A stretch of DNA of 64,000 bases from CAZHBA01 sp964530225 (GCA_964530225.1 CAZHBA010000064.1:56377-120376); one strand, 5' to 3'; shown: positions 26,096 to 35,770, numbered from the stretch's first letter. Notes: generated from the letters alone by a model not told the origin. Made by a program: numbers and translations.

Positions 26096-28687
26096 ATGGC
26101 GACGACCGAAGAAGAAACCAAAAAGAAGAAGCCGCTGATATTGTCGCGCCCCGGCCGGCTGGAGCTCAAGAAGACCGTCGAAGGCGGCCAGGTTAAGCAG
26201 AGCTTTAGCCACGGCCGGTCGAAGACCGTTACGGTCGAGGTCAAGAAGAAGCGCACCTTCCGCCAGGGTGCGGGTGGCGAAATGACCGAGGTCACATCGC
26301 AACTGGAACCGGAAGAAGGGCCAGAGGCGCCGGCGCAATCACCAGTCGGGGGACCGATGGCCGAAGCGCTACCGGAGCGCACGCTGACCGAGGCCGAGCA
26401 GGCTGCACGAGTTCGGGCGCTCGAAGAAGCTTACCAAGCGGTGGAAAAAGTACGCGAAGAAGCCGAATTACACGCGATCGAAGAGGCACAACGGGCAGTG
26501 GCACAGCCGGAACCTGGACCCACCAAAGAACCGGAAGTGGTTGAAGAAGGGCCGTCAGCGAAGTCCATTGAGGAGTTGCGACGCAAAGAAGAGGAAGCAC
26601 GCCAGGCTGTAAAAGCAGAGGCTTCGCGCTCTGTTGAGGAGGTGGCGCAGCGCGCCGCCGAAACGGCGCGCCGCCGCGCCGATGCCGATGACGAGGCCGC
26701 CGAAGAGGCGCCCAGCCGTGGCCGTGCCGAGGCGCGGCCCACGGGAGCGAAGCCCAGCACTGAAAGGCGCCGACGTAGCGGTAAGTTGACGATTTCCGAA
26801 GCCCTCGATGAAGAAGGTGGTGCGCGCCAACGTTCGGTCGCGGCATTCCGCCGTCGGCAGGAGCGCGAACGCCAACGCGTGCAACGCGAAGCTAGTGGGG
26901 CGCTACCGCAGCAAAAGATTGTTCGCGAGGTCCAGATCCCCGAGACGATTACGGTCAGCGAGTTAGCCAACCGGATGGCCGTGCGGGGTAACGAGGTTAT
27001 CAAGTCGCTGATGAAGATGGATATTATGGCGACGATAAACCAGACGATCGACCAGGAAACCGCACAGCTCGTGGCCGAGGAATTCGGTCACGCGGTCAAG
27101 CTCGTGTCGGCTGCCGATGTCGAGATTGGCTTGGGCGCGGCGGTAATAGACGATGAGGACGTTGGATCGCCGCGCCCGCCCGTGGTTACGATTATGGGTC
27201 ATGTCGACCATGGTAAAACCTCACTGCTCGACGCGTTGCGCGAGACCGATGTGGTGAGCCGTGAAGCTGGCGGTATCACCCAGCATATCGGCGCCTACCA
27301 GGTGGCAATTTCGACGGGAGAAAAGATCAGCTTTCTCGACACTCCCGGCCATGCCGCCTTTACCGCGATGCGGCAGCGTGGTGCCCATGTCACGGATATC
27401 GTTATCCTTGTCGTTGCCGCCGACGATGGCGTGCAGCCGCAGACGGTCGAAGCAATTAATCACGCCCGCGCTGCGGGCGTGCCGATGATCGTCGCCATCA
27501 ACAAGGTTGACCGGCCGGAAGCCGATCCGACTCGAATTAAAAACGAATTGCTGAACCATGAAATAGTGTCCGAGGAAATGGGCGGCGAAGTGCAGTGCAT
27601 CGAGGTTTCGGCCACCGAAAAGACGGGCCTCGACAACCTGATAGAGGCGATTGTGTTGCAGGCGGAAATTCTCGAACTCAAGGCCAACGCCAACCGTATG
27701 GCGTTCGGCGCCATCGTCGAGGCCAAGCTGGACAAGGGCCGCGGCGTCGTGGCGACGGTTTTGGTGCAGGGCGGTACGCTCAACATCGGCGATATCTTCG
27801 TCGCTGGCGCCGAATGGGGTCGTGCGCGCGCGATCATTGACGACCGCGGTGAAAGCATCGAATCCGCCGGCCCGTCGATGCCGGTCGAGGTGCTGGGCTT
27901 TAACGGTACCCCGCAGGCTGGTGACGATTTTGCCGTTGTCGAAAACGAAATGCGGGCGCGTGAAATTACCGAGTATCGTGCTGATCTGTTGAAAGACCAG
28001 CGCGTCGCGGCAGGTGCTCGAGGCACGCTGGACGAAATGTTCCAGCAGATTACAGCAGGCGAAGCCTCATTGGTGCCCATCGTCATCAAGGCCGATGTCC
28101 AGGGCTCAGTCGAGGCGATCGTTGGCGCGCTGGAAAATATGTCCACCGATGAAGTCAAGGTTCAAGTGCTCCATTCGGGTGTCGGCGGCATTAATGAATC
28201 CGATGTCTCACTGGCCGCGGCATCCGGCGGGCTCATCGTCGGCTTCAACGTTCGGGCGGTTCCCCAGGCACGCGACCAAGCCAAGCGCAATGGCGTCGAT
28301 ATCCGCTACGACAACGTCATTTACAACGTTGTCGATGATGTCAAAGCGCTACTTGAGGGCGAATTGGCGCCGACCATACAGGAAAATCACCTGGGTAACG
28401 CCGAAATTCGCGAGGTGTTTAGCGTCTCGAAGGTTGGCAAAGTGGCCGGTTGCATGATCACTTCGGGAACCGTCAAGCGCGGCGCCAAGGCGCGGCTACT
28501 GCGCGACAGCGTGGTTATTTACGAGGGCGATTTGGCGCAGTTGAAACGCTTCAAGGACGATGTTCGCGAGGTGCAGAACGGTTACGAGTGCGGCATGGCG
28601 CTCGAAAACTACAACGACATTCAAACCGGCGACGTCATCGAGTGTTACGAAGTCGAAGAGATCGCCCGTCAACTCGATGCGGGCTAA
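26096..28687 (+). CDS. infB: Translation initiation factor IF-2
   Basis: IF-2 is the GTPase that brings fMet-tRNA to the 30S subunit. A long charged Ala/Glu/Arg-rich N-terminal region precedes the IF2_N domain (TITVSELANRMAVRGNEVI). G-domain motifs are intact: GHVDHGKTSLLDAL, DTPGHAAF and NKVD. Domains II to IV follow. ATG 26096, four bases after the previous stop, is chosen; the open frame to 26072 lies inside the upstream gene. The product is 863 residues. Confidence 0.97.
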   Translation: MATTEEETKKKKPLILSRPGRLELKKTVEGGQVKQSFSHGRSKTVTVEVKKKRTFRQGAGGEMTEVTSQLEPEEGPEAPAQSPVGGPMAEALPERTLTEAEQAARVRALEEAYQAVEKVREEAELHAIEEAQRAVAQPEPGPTKEPEVVEEGPSAKSIEELRRKEEEARQAVKAEASRSVEEVAQRAAETARRRADADDEAAEEAPSRGRAEARPTGAKPSTERRRRSGKLTISEALDEEGGARQRSVAAFRRRQERERQRVQREASGALPQQKIVREVQIPETITVSELANRMAVRGNEVIKSLMKMDIMATINQTIDQETAQLVAEEFGHAVKLVSAADVEIGLGAAVIDDEDVGSPRPPVVTIMGHVDHGKTSLLDALRETDVVSREAGGITQHIGAYQVAISTGEKISFLDTPGHAAFTAMRQRGAHVTDIVILVVAADDGVQPQTVEAINHARAAGVPMIVAINKVDRPEADPTRIKNELLNHEIVSEEMGGEVQCIEVSATEKTGLDNLIEAIVLQAEILELKANANRMAFGAIVEAKLDKGRGVVATVLVQGGTLNIGDIFVAGAEWGRARAIIDDRGESIESAGPSMPVEVLGFNGTPQAGDDFAVVENEMRAREITEYRADLLKDQRVAAGARGTLDEMFQQITAGEASLVPIVIKADVQGSVEAIVGALENMSTDEVKVQVLHSGVGGINESDVSLAAASGGLIVGFNVRAVPQARDQAKRNGVDIRYDNVIYNVVDDVKALLEGELAPTIQENHLGNAEIREVFSVSKVGKVAGCMITSGTVKRGAKARLLRDSVVIYEGDLAQLKRFKDDVREVQNGYECGMALENYNDIQTGDVIECYEVEEIARQLDAG

Positions 28688-28797
28688 CCGGCTATTAGCA
28701 TAAACAGGGCCGGATCCGCATCTTAAAGGGCTGTGCATCACCAAGGTTGCGTTGATGGACCCGGTGGATAGGCAAGAGAGCTAATGGTAATTTATCG

Positions 28798-29217
28798 ATG
28801 AGAAAACGTGCCCAGAGTTCGCGCGACGGCAGGGCTCCGAGCCAGCGTCAATTGCGGGTCGGCGAGGAAATTCGCCACGCCTTGGCGCAGATGATGGCCT
28901 GGGCCGATTTCCGTGACCCCGATCTCGCCGGCCAGTCGATTACCGTGACCGAGGTCAAAGTGAGCCCGGATTTGCGCAACGCCACCGTTTTCGTGACCCC
29001 GCTGGTGGGCGAGGCGGAAATCGTTGTGCCGGCATTGCAGCGTGCGTCCAGCTATATGCGCGGCCAGTTGGCTCGGGAGGTAACGCTGCGACACACGCCG
29101 AGCTTGCAATTTGAGTATGACGGCGGTTTCGACCAGGCCGAGCGCATCGGCGTGGTGCTGCAGAACCTCGATGTCGAACGCGATTTCGTCGAAGATGGAG
29201 ATAGCAGTGGGGCGTAG
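28798..29217 (+). CDS. rbfA: Ribosome-binding factor A
   Basis: RbfA binds the 30S subunit during 16S rRNA maturation. The KH-type fold motifs RQLRVGEEIRHALAQMM and TEVKVSPDLRNATVFVTPL are typical. It is 139 residues. Its last 11 bases overlap the likely truB start. A 110-bp non-coding gap separates it from infB, in which I see no hairpin terminator, so cotranscription is likely. Confidence 0.94.
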   Translation: MRKRAQSSRDGRAPSQRQLRVGEEIRHALAQMMAWADFRDPDLAGQSITVTEVKVSPDLRNATVFVTPLVGEAEIVVPALQRASSYMRGQLAREVTLRHTPSLQFEYDGGFDQAERIGVVLQNLDVERDFVEDGDSSGA

Positions 29218-30136
29218 GCGACGTAGCGGACGGCTGATTAACGGCTGGATCAACGTCAACAAGCCAGTCGGTATCACATCGGCGGCGTGCGTCAACAGCG
29301 TGCGCCACGCCCTCGATGCTGCCAAGCTGGGCCATGCAGGTACTCTCGATCCGGCGGCCAGCGGCGTTCTGCCGATCGCCCTGGGGGAGGCAACCAAAAC
29401 CATGCCCTTTGTCGTCGACACCCATAAAAAGTATGTTTTCACCGTCAATTGGGGCGAGCAGCGCGATACCGACGACGACCAGGGTGAGGTTATCGAGACC
29501 GCCAACCGGCGCCCAGATGAGGCCGAAATTAAAGCGGTACTACCCCAGTTTACCGGCGAAATCAGCCAGGCACCGCCGACCTACTCGGCGATAAAGGTCA
29601 ACGGCGAGCGTGCCTACACCTTGGCGCGGGCGGGCGAGGACGTAATCTTGGCACCGCGCCAGATATCGATCTTGTCGTTCGAGCTGTTGGGCATGCCCGG
29701 CCGCGATTGCGCTCGTTTTGCCGTAACCAGCGGCAAAGGCGCCTATATGCGCGGTTTGGCTCGCGATTTAGCTGCGGCGCTGGGTACGTGCGGCCATTTA
29801 TCTAACTTGCGCCGCTGTGCGGTAGGACCATTTACTGAGGAGACTGCAATTTCACTGGATAAACTGGAAGAACTTGGCCATAGTGCCGCCACCTTCCCAA
29901 CCTTGCTACCGATCGAGACTGCGCTGGACGGCATCCCGGCGTTGGACCTATCGGCAAAAGAGGCTTTGCAGTTGCGCAATGGGCAGGCGGTTCCGGTACT
30001 GCGACCGCAGGACCGGAAGCAAATCGAGGCGGTAGGTGATGAAGGTATCGTCCTGGCCGTCGAATCGGCAACGCCGGTAGCGTTGGCCCGCGTCGACGGA
30101 ATTCAGATCCGCCCGGTACGTGTGTTAAACCTTTGA
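29207..30136 (+). CDS. truB: tRNA pseudouridine(55) synthase
   Basis: TruB makes pseudouridine 55 in the T-loop of tRNAs. The catalytic Asp lies in GHAGTLDPAASGVLPIALGE, and the INVNKPVGITS start and KGAYMRGLARDL motif are present. GTG 29207 is chosen because GGAG lies six bases upstream; ATG 29195 is an alternative giving four more residues. The gene overlaps the end of rbfA and is followed by rpsO. Confidence 0.95.
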   Translation: MGRRRRSGRLINGWINVNKPVGITSAACVNSVRHALDAAKLGHAGTLDPAASGVLPIALGEATKTMPFVVDTHKKYVFTVNWGEQRDTDDDQGEVIETANRRPDEAEIKAVLPQFTGEISQAPPTYSAIKVNGERAYTLARAGEDVILAPRQISILSFELLGMPGRDCARFAVTSGKGAYMRGLARDLAAALGTCGHLSNLRRCAVGPFTEETAISLDKLEELGHSAATFPTLLPIETALDGIPALDLSAKEALQLRNGQAVPVLRPQDRKQIEAVGDEGIVLAVESATPVALARVDGIQIRPVRVLNL

Positions 30137-30154
30137 TGCTGGGAGAAGATACTC

Positions 30155-30424
30155 TTGTCGATTACCGCTGAGCGCAAGGCGGAACTTATTAAGGAGTTCC
30201 AGACGAAAGAAAGCGATACCGGTTCGCCGGAAGTTCAGGTCGCTGTCTTGACCGAGCGCATTACCAATTTAACCGAACACTTAAAGGTTCACGCAAAGGA
30301 TCATCACTCTCGACGCGGCCTGCTGCTTATGGTCGGCCAGCGTCGGCGGTTGCTCGATTACACACAGCGCAAAAGTGAAGAGCGCTATAAAACCTTGATC
30401 GAGCGCCTCGGCCTCCGCCGCTAG
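30155..30424 (+). CDS. rpsO: 30S ribosomal protein S15
   Basis: S15 is a primary 16S rRNA-binding protein. It is 89 residues, the standard length, with the conserved DTGSPEVQVAVLTERI and HHSRRGLLLMVGQRRRLLDY. It begins with TTG at 30155, an unusual start for a ribosomal protein, but the upstream GGGAGAAG is a strong ribosome binding site and the N-terminus fits. A 7-bp stem (CCTCCGC/GCGGAGG, 30412-30430) spans the stop codon without a T-run; it is more likely an RNA-processing structure than a terminator. Confidence 0.97.
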   Translation: MSITAERKAELIKEFQTKESDTGSPEVQVAVLTERITNLTEHLKVHAKDHHSRRGLLLMVGQRRRLLDYTQRKSEERYKTLIERLGLRR

Positions 30425-30573
30425 CGGAGGGCCTGGAACGCGGTAAATGTCGCAATATACCGGCCCGGTTACGCAATTCGGCGTTGCCGACCGTACCCGC
30501 GCGGATCCGCCGCGCACGCGCCACATCTGGATTACTTAACCGGTGGTGTTTGATAACCCGCTTGGGCGCGGGA

Positions 30574-30602
30574 CAGTCGTTCGGGAATGGCTCGGACGAC
30601 TG
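30574..30602 (+). promoter_or_regulatory. Stem-loop in the pnp 5' leader
   Basis: CAGTCGT (30574-30580) pairs with ACGACTG (30596-30602), extended by two more pairs including one G-U wobble, with an 11-base loop, 22 bp before the pnp ATG. In enterobacteria, PNPase controls its own mRNA after RNase III cleaves a leader hairpin in this position. The same mechanism here is inference. Confidence 0.4.
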
Positions 30603-30624
30603 ACGTACGTTGGGAAAGATATCC

Positions 30625-32814
30625 ATGTTCGACGTAGTCCGTAAGGAAATAGAATGGGGCGGAAGGCCGCTCGTAATGGAAACAGGCCGGATTGCCCGGC
30701 AAGCCGATGGCGCCGTATTGGTGACCTATGGCGAAACATCCGCGTTATGCACCGCCGTTGGTGCTAAATCGCCCAGAGTCGGGTTGGACTTCTTCCCGCT
30801 CACTGTAAATTATCAAGAAAAGACGTTCGCCGCCGGTAAGATTCCGGGCGGTTTTTTCAAACGCGAAGGTCGGCCGACGGAAAAGGAAACGCTGACCTCG
30901 CGCTTGATCGACCGTCCGATCCGGCCGCTATTCCACCCGAGTTTCCGCTGTGAGACGCAGATTATCGCTACCGTGGTATCCCACGATCTAGAAAACGATC
31001 CTGACATCGTTTCCCTGGTCGGTGCGTCGGCAGCGCTGACGATTTCGGGCCTGCCGTTCATGGGGCCGATCGCAGGCGCGCGGGTCGGTTACATCAATGG
31101 CGAGTATGCACTTAATCCACAGGCCGACGAGATGGGCATGTCGGAACTCGATTTGATTGTCGCCGGCACTCGCGAGGGTGTTCTGATGGTCGAATCGGAG
31201 GCTCACGAATTGTCCGAGGAGATTATGCTCGGCGCGGTAATGTTCGGGCACAACGGCTATCAGACGGTGATCGACGCCATTATTGATCTGGCCGAGCAGG
31301 CGGCGAAGGAACCCCGCCCGATCGAAGAAACGCCGCAAGAGGTGCTCGATCTGGCCGATAAGGTGCGCGAATTGGGCGAAGCCAGTTTGCGTGGGGCCTA
31401 CAAGGAGACCGTCAAGCAGACCCGTCAAGAAAAAATATCGGCGGCAAAACAAGAGGTTCTCAACCAGTTGTCGGAGGAGGAGCAGGCCATTGCCGGCGGT
31501 CCCCTCAAGAGCTTGGAAAAAGATATCGTGCGTCGCGATATCCTCGATACCGGCCAACGCATCGACGGCCGCGACACAAAAACCGTTCGGCAGATCGATT
31601 GCCAGGTGTCGCAATTACCGCGCAGCCATGGCTCGGCCGTGTTTACCCGCGGCGAGACCCAGGCCCTGGTGGTGACCACGTTGGGCACCGGCCAGGACGA
31701 GCAAATAGTCGATGCGCTGGACGGCGAATACCGCGAGCATTTCATGCTGCACTACAACTTCCCGCCCTATTCGGTGGGTGAAGCCGGCCGCATGTTTGGT
31801 CCCGGCCGGCGTGAGATCGGCCATGGTAAATTGGCGTGGCGGGCCATCCGCCCCTTGCTGCCGACCAAGGAGGACTTCCCCTACACTATGCGGGTGGTCT
31901 CCGAAATCACCGAATCGAACGGCTCGTCCTCGATGGCCACCGTCTGTGGCTCCTCGCTGTCGATGATGGATGCCGGGGTGCCGCTCAAGGCGCCGGTCGC
32001 CGGTATCGCCATGGGCCTGATCAAGGAAGATGACGGCTATGCCGTGTTGTCCGACATCCTCGGCGACGAGGATCATCTGGGCGACATGGACTTTAAGGTT
32101 GCGGGTACCGAAGTCGGCGTCACGTCATTGCAAATGGATATCAAAATCACGTCGATTACCGAGGAGATCATGCAGATCGCCCTCGGCCAGGCACGCGATG
32201 GCCGGCTGCACATTCTGGGCGAAATGGCAAAAGCCCTGACCTCGTCGCGCGAGGAGCTGTCGCAGCATGCCCCGCGCATCTCGACGATGAAGGTGCCCAC
32301 CGACAAGATTCGTGATGTCATCGGAACCGGTGGCAAGGTCATTCGCGAAATTTGCGAAGAAACCGGCTGTAAGATCGATATCGACGACGAAGGCACAATC
32401 AAAATCGCCTCTACCGACGGCGATGCCGCGGCCCGCGCGATGGATTGGATCAAGGGTATCGTCGCCGAACCGGAGGTTGGTGTCATCTACACCGGTAAGG
32501 TCGTCAAGGTAATGGACTTCGGCGCCTTCGTGAATTTCCTTGGCCCCAAGGATGGCCTGGTGCACATCTCCGAGCTCAAGAATGAGCGCGTTGCCCAAGT
32601 GACAGACGTGGTCAACGAGGGCGAAGAGGTCAAGGTTAAGGTGATTGGCCTCGACGACCGCGGCAAGGTGAAATTGTCCATGCGCGTCGTCGACCAGGAA
32701 ACCGGCGAGGAGCTGGAGGACACACGGCCGCTGCGCGAGCCCCGTGAGGGGGGGGGCGATGGCGAACGCCGTCCGCGCCGCCCGCGCCGGCCCCGCAACG
32801 ACGCCGCCGAATAG
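30625..32814 (+). CDS. pnp: Polyribonucleotide nucleotidyltransferase (PNPase)
   Basis: PNPase is a 3'-to-5' phosphorolytic exoribonuclease. Two RNase PH domains are followed by a KH domain (TDKIRDVIGTGGKVIREICE) and an S1 domain (YTGKVVKVMDFGAFVNFLG). ATG 30625 gives 729 residues with GGGAAAG upstream; TTG 30610 is also open. The C-terminal tail is disordered and arginine/proline rich. A run of nine G residues (32748-32756) encodes part of that tail and could be a slippage site. A terminator follows. Confidence 0.97.
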   Translation: MFDVVRKEIEWGGRPLVMETGRIARQADGAVLVTYGETSALCTAVGAKSPRVGLDFFPLTVNYQEKTFAAGKIPGGFFKREGRPTEKETLTSRLIDRPIRPLFHPSFRCETQIIATVVSHDLENDPDIVSLVGASAALTISGLPFMGPIAGARVGYINGEYALNPQADEMGMSELDLIVAGTREGVLMVESEAHELSEEIMLGAVMFGHNGYQTVIDAIIDLAEQAAKEPRPIEETPQEVLDLADKVRELGEASLRGAYKETVKQTRQEKISAAKQEVLNQLSEEEQAIAGGPLKSLEKDIVRRDILDTGQRIDGRDTKTVRQIDCQVSQLPRSHGSAVFTRGETQALVVTTLGTGQDEQIVDALDGEYREHFMLHYNFPPYSVGEAGRMFGPGRREIGHGKLAWRAIRPLLPTKEDFPYTMRVVSEITESNGSSSMATVCGSSLSMMDAGVPLKAPVAGIAMGLIKEDDGYAVLSDILGDEDHLGDMDFKVAGTEVGVTSLQMDIKITSITEEIMQIALGQARDGRLHILGEMAKALTSSREELSQHAPRISTMKVPTDKIRDVIGTGGKVIREICEETGCKIDIDDEGTIKIASTDGDAAARAMDWIKGIVAEPEVGVIYTGKVVKVMDFGAFVNFLGPKDGLVHISELKNERVAQVTDVVNEGEEVKVKVIGLDDRGKVKLSMRVVDQETGEELEDTRPLREPREGGGDGERRPRRPRRPRNDAAE

Positions 32815-32843
32815 GCGTTTCCCGCACGGCCTTAAAAACGAAG

Positions 32844-32872
32844 ACGGCCTCAGAATTTTCGGGGCCGTTTTT
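32844..32872. terminator. Intrinsic terminator between pnp and fabI
   Basis: ACGGCC (32844-32849) pairs with GGCCGT (32863-32868) and runs into TTTTT, a good terminator for pnp. On the other strand the hairpin is followed within a few bases by a T-run (complement of AAAAA at 32834-32838), so it can also end the convergent fabA-fabB-fabI transcript. Confidence 0.8.
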
Positions 32873-32894
32873 GTTTGCTGGTTCGAAAGATTTG

Positions 32895-33785
32895 TTACTT
32901 GGTTGCGCCGTTGCCGTTATTGTCGTTTTCCGGCGGTGTCGGCATGCCGATGGCGTTGAAGCCGCAATCCACATAATGCACTTCGCCGGTAACTGCGCCA
33001 GACAGGTCGGACAACAGGTAGAGACCGGCGCCGCCGACATCGTCGAGCACCACGTTGCGGCGCAAGGGCGCGACGTCGCGGTTGTAGTTGTAGACTTGAC
33101 GCGCTGAGCCGACGGCCGAGCCCGCCAGCGTGCGCATGGGCCCGGCGGAAATGGCGTTAACGCGAATGCCGTCGGGGCCCAAATCGGCGGCGAGGTAACG
33201 CACCGAGGCTTCCAGCGCCGCTTTAGCGACCCCCATGACGTTATAGTTGGGCATCACCTGCTGGGCGCCGTGGTAGGTCAACGTGACCATGGCACCGCCC
33301 TCGTTCATCAGTTTTGCCGCGCGCTGGGCGACGGCGGTGAACGAATAGCAGGAGATGTTCATGGTGTGCAGGAAGTTGTCCTGGCTGGTGTCGGCGTAGC
33401 GCCCCTTCAACTCTTCCTTGTCGGAGTAGGCGATAGCGTGAACGATGAAGTCGAGCCTGCTCCACGCATCGGCGACCGCGGCAAAGGTGCCGTCGAGGCT
33501 GTCCGGGTTAGAGACGTCGCATTCGACCAGCGCTACCGCGCCGACTGAATCGGCCAGGGGCGCGACCCGCTTGGCAAACGAATCCGACTGATAGGTGAAG
33601 GCCAGTTCGGCGCCTTGAGCGGCGGCGGCGCGCGCGATACCCCAGGCGATCGAATGATCGTTGGCGACTCCCATGATCAGGCCGCGTTTACCCTGCATCA
33701 GCTTGCCGGTTGTCGGAAGCTGGGTGGCGCTCTTGGATTTGGAAGCCGGCGTCATGGGCGGTGTGGGTGCGAGCGCATCAGCCAT
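32895..33785 (-). CDS. fabI: Enoyl-[acyl-carrier-protein] reductase (NADH)
   Basis: FabI reduces trans-2-enoyl-ACP in the last step of fatty acid elongation. The short-chain dehydrogenase fold shows GVANDHSIAWGIA and catalytic residues Tyr181 and Lys188 (YNVMGVAK), with Tyr171 upstream. It is 296 residues, about 30 longer than usual because of a low-complexity N-terminus rich in Ala, Pro, Ser and Thr. ATG 33785 overlaps the fabB stop by eight bases; a shorter start at Met30 (MQGKRGLIMG) is possible. It ends the fabA-fabB-fabI operon. Confidence 0.95.
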   Translation of the reverse strand: MADALAPTPPMTPASKSKSATQLPTTGKLMQGKRGLIMGVANDHSIAWGIARAAAAQGAELAFTYQSDSFAKRVAPLADSVGAVALVECDVSNPDSLDGTFAAVADAWSRLDFIVHAIAYSDKEELKGRYADTSQDNFLHTMNISCYSFTAVAQRAAKLMNEGGAMVTLTYHGAQQVMPNYNVMGVAKAALEASVRYLAADLGPDGIRVNAISAGPMRTLAGSAVGSARQVYNYNRDVAPLRRNVVLDDVGGAGLYLLSDLSGAVTGEVHYVDCGFNAIGMPTPPENDNNGNGATK

Positions 33786-35007
33786 CGTAGCGCGTGAAGG
33801 CTAGGGTTGCATTGGTGCCGCCGAATCCGAAACTGTTCGACATGACACAATTGAGGCCGGCGTTGTCGATGCGCTCGGTAACGATCTCGGCGTCGCTGGC
33901 TTCCGGGTCAAGCTCTTCGATGTTGGCCGAGGCAGCGACGAAATTGTTGTCGAGCATGAGTAGCGAATAGATCGCCTCATGGGCACCGGTCGCGCCCTGG
34001 CTATGGCCGGTTAGCGACTTTGTTGACGAGATACGCGGCCGGTGGGCGCCAAACACTTCGGCGATGGCACTGAGTTCGATCATGTCGCCGGCCGGCGTCG
34101 AGGTGCCATGGGCGTTGATGTAGTCGACCGTGGTATTACCCAGGCCCTTGGCTGCCATGCGCATGCACCGCACGGCGCCTTCGCCTGAGGGTGCAACCAT
34201 GTCGACGCCATCGGACGTGGCGCCATAGCCGGCGACTTCGGCGTAAATCTTGGCACCGCGGGCCTTCGCGCGCTCCATTTTCTCGAGCACGACAACGCCG
34301 CCACCGCCGGCAATAACGAAGCCATCGCGGTTGGCGTCGAACGGCCGCGAGGCCTTTTCCGGCGTGTCGTTATATTTCGACGATAGCGCGCCCATGGCGT
34401 CGAACAGTACGGTCAGCGTCCAGTGTAGTTCCTCGCCGCCACCGGCGAAGACGACGTCCTGCTTGCCCCATTGGATCAATTCGGCGCCGTTGCCGATACA
34501 GTGGGCGCTGGTCGAGCAGGCCGAGCTAATGGAATAGCTCAGACCGCGCATGTGAAACGCGGTCGATAAATTAGCTGAATTAGTTGAGCACATTGCCTTG
34601 GGTACCGCATAGGGGCCGACGCGCTTGGCGCTCTTTTCGCGCGCGGTGTCGGCCGCCGTTACCAGGGCCGATGTCGACGGACCACCGGAACCCATAACCA
34701 GGCCGGTGCGCTCGTCGGTGACTTCACTGTCGCTAAGGCCAGCGCTGGTAATCGCCTCTTGCATGGCGACGTAGTTGTAGGCCGATCCGTCACCCATAAA
34801 CCGGCGCAGCTTGCGGTCGATATGGTTATCGAGGTCGATCACCGGCGCGCCGTGAACGTGGCAGCGGAACCCGCGTTCGGCGTAATTGTCGCAGAACACG
34901 ATCCCCGAACGGCCCTTGTACAGGCTCGTCATCACTTCGTCGGCGTTGTTGCCAATGGGCGAGACGATGCCTAGTCCGGTGACGGCGACGCGGTGTAATT
35001 CAGGCAT
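33778..35007 (-). CDS. fabB: Beta-ketoacyl-ACP synthase I
   Basis: FabB is the condensing enzyme that elongates unsaturated intermediates made by FabA. The Cys-His-His triad is intact: Cys164 in SSACSTSAHCIG, His300 in NAHGTSTPAGD and His335 in TGHSQGATGAHE, with Lys330 also conserved. It is 409 residues. Its ATG shares one base with the fabA stop (TAATG), so the genes are coupled. Confidence 0.96.
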   Translation of the reverse strand: MPELHRVAVTGLGIVSPIGNNADEVMTSLYKGRSGIVFCDNYAERGFRCHVHGAPVIDLDNHIDRKLRRFMGDGSAYNYVAMQEAITSAGLSDSEVTDERTGLVMGSGGPSTSALVTAADTAREKSAKRVGPYAVPKAMCSTNSANLSTAFHMRGLSYSISSACSTSAHCIGNGAELIQWGKQDVVFAGGGEELHWTLTVLFDAMGALSSKYNDTPEKASRPFDANRDGFVIAGGGGVVVLEKMERAKARGAKIYAEVAGYGATSDGVDMVAPSGEGAVRCMRMAAKGLGNTTVDYINAHGTSTPAGDMIELSAIAEVFGAHRPRISSTKSLTGHSQGATGAHEAIYSLLMLDNNFVAASANIEELDPEASDAEIVTERIDNAGLNCVMSNSFGFGGTNATLAFTRYDG

Positions 35008-35537
35008 TACGCACCCGCCTTTTCGCCTTCGGGAAACAGGCCGACGCGTAGGTTGGTCGCTTCGTAGACGCGTTCACCGTCGAGTTCGGCATAGCCGTCG
35101 GCGACCGCCAGCGTGAAGGCGCGCTTGATCACTTTGCGCACATTGATGTGGTAGCGCAGAAGCTTGCCGTCCGGCCTTACCTCGCTGGAAAACTTCACTT
35201 CGCCGACTGATAGTGCGCGGCCTGGCCCAGGGCGCTTCAGCCAGCCAAGGAAAAAGCCGAGTATTTGCCATAGGGCGTCGAGCCCGAGGCAGCCCGGCAT
35301 CACTGGGTCGCCCTCGAAATGACATTGGTAGAACCACAAATCTTCGCTGACATCCATTTCGGCGATAATTTCGCCCTGGCCGTGTTCGCCGCCGCCGTCG
35401 CTTATTTTGACAATGCGGTTGAACATTAGCATCGGCGGTAGCGGTAATCGGGCATTGCCGGGCCCGAACAACTTGCCGTGGGCGCACTGCAGCAGGTCTT
35501 CGTAGGTGAAACTGGATTTCGAAAAAGGCTCGTCCAT
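35007..35537 (-). CDS. fabA: 3-hydroxydecanoyl-ACP dehydratase/isomerase
   Basis: FabA introduces the cis double bond in anaerobic-type unsaturated fatty acid synthesis. The hot-dog fold active site is His73 and Asp87 within CHFEGDPVMPGCLGLDALWQ. ATG 35537 gives 176 residues, the usual length; the frame stays open to 35729, but the added N-terminus is not family-like. It is divergent from irr, a common alphaproteobacterial arrangement. Confidence 0.96.
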   Translation of the reverse strand: MDEPFSKSSFTYEDLLQCAHGKLFGPGNARLPLPPMLMFNRIVKISDGGGEHGQGEIIAEMDVSEDLWFYQCHFEGDPVMPGCLGLDALWQILGFFLGWLKRPGPGRALSVGEVKFSSEVRPDGKLLRYHINVRKVIKRAFTLAVADGYAELDGERVYEATNLRVGLFPEGEKAGA

Positions 35538-35770
35538 ACTCGTCAGCTCAATGCTTCGGTAACTCACTACGCCACGCGGTGGGCTTGCGGCGCACTGTAA
35601 CGCAGAACGCCTGTTGTCAAAACCACACTTTCGCGCCTTCCATTCTGACGCCTGCCAGCGTGTGCGGCCGCATCGCCGCTGGTCTGGCGGCAATCTCCAT
35701 AATTGGGGAGTTAGCCGGAAGAAATACACGAAATATTATGGCGTTAACCAACAGTTTTGAAAAATTCCTC

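Noticed and set aside
32744..32959. Frame running from the pnp 3' end through the terminator
   Set aside because: It is the alternate frame produced by the G-rich tail of pnp and reads through the terminator hairpin; no independent evidence for expression.
35745..35770. Second Irr box in the fabA-irr divergent region (TTTTGAAAAATTCC)
   Set aside because: Only one half resembles the Irr site and the arms do not pair well, unlike the clear palindrome at 36322-36338.
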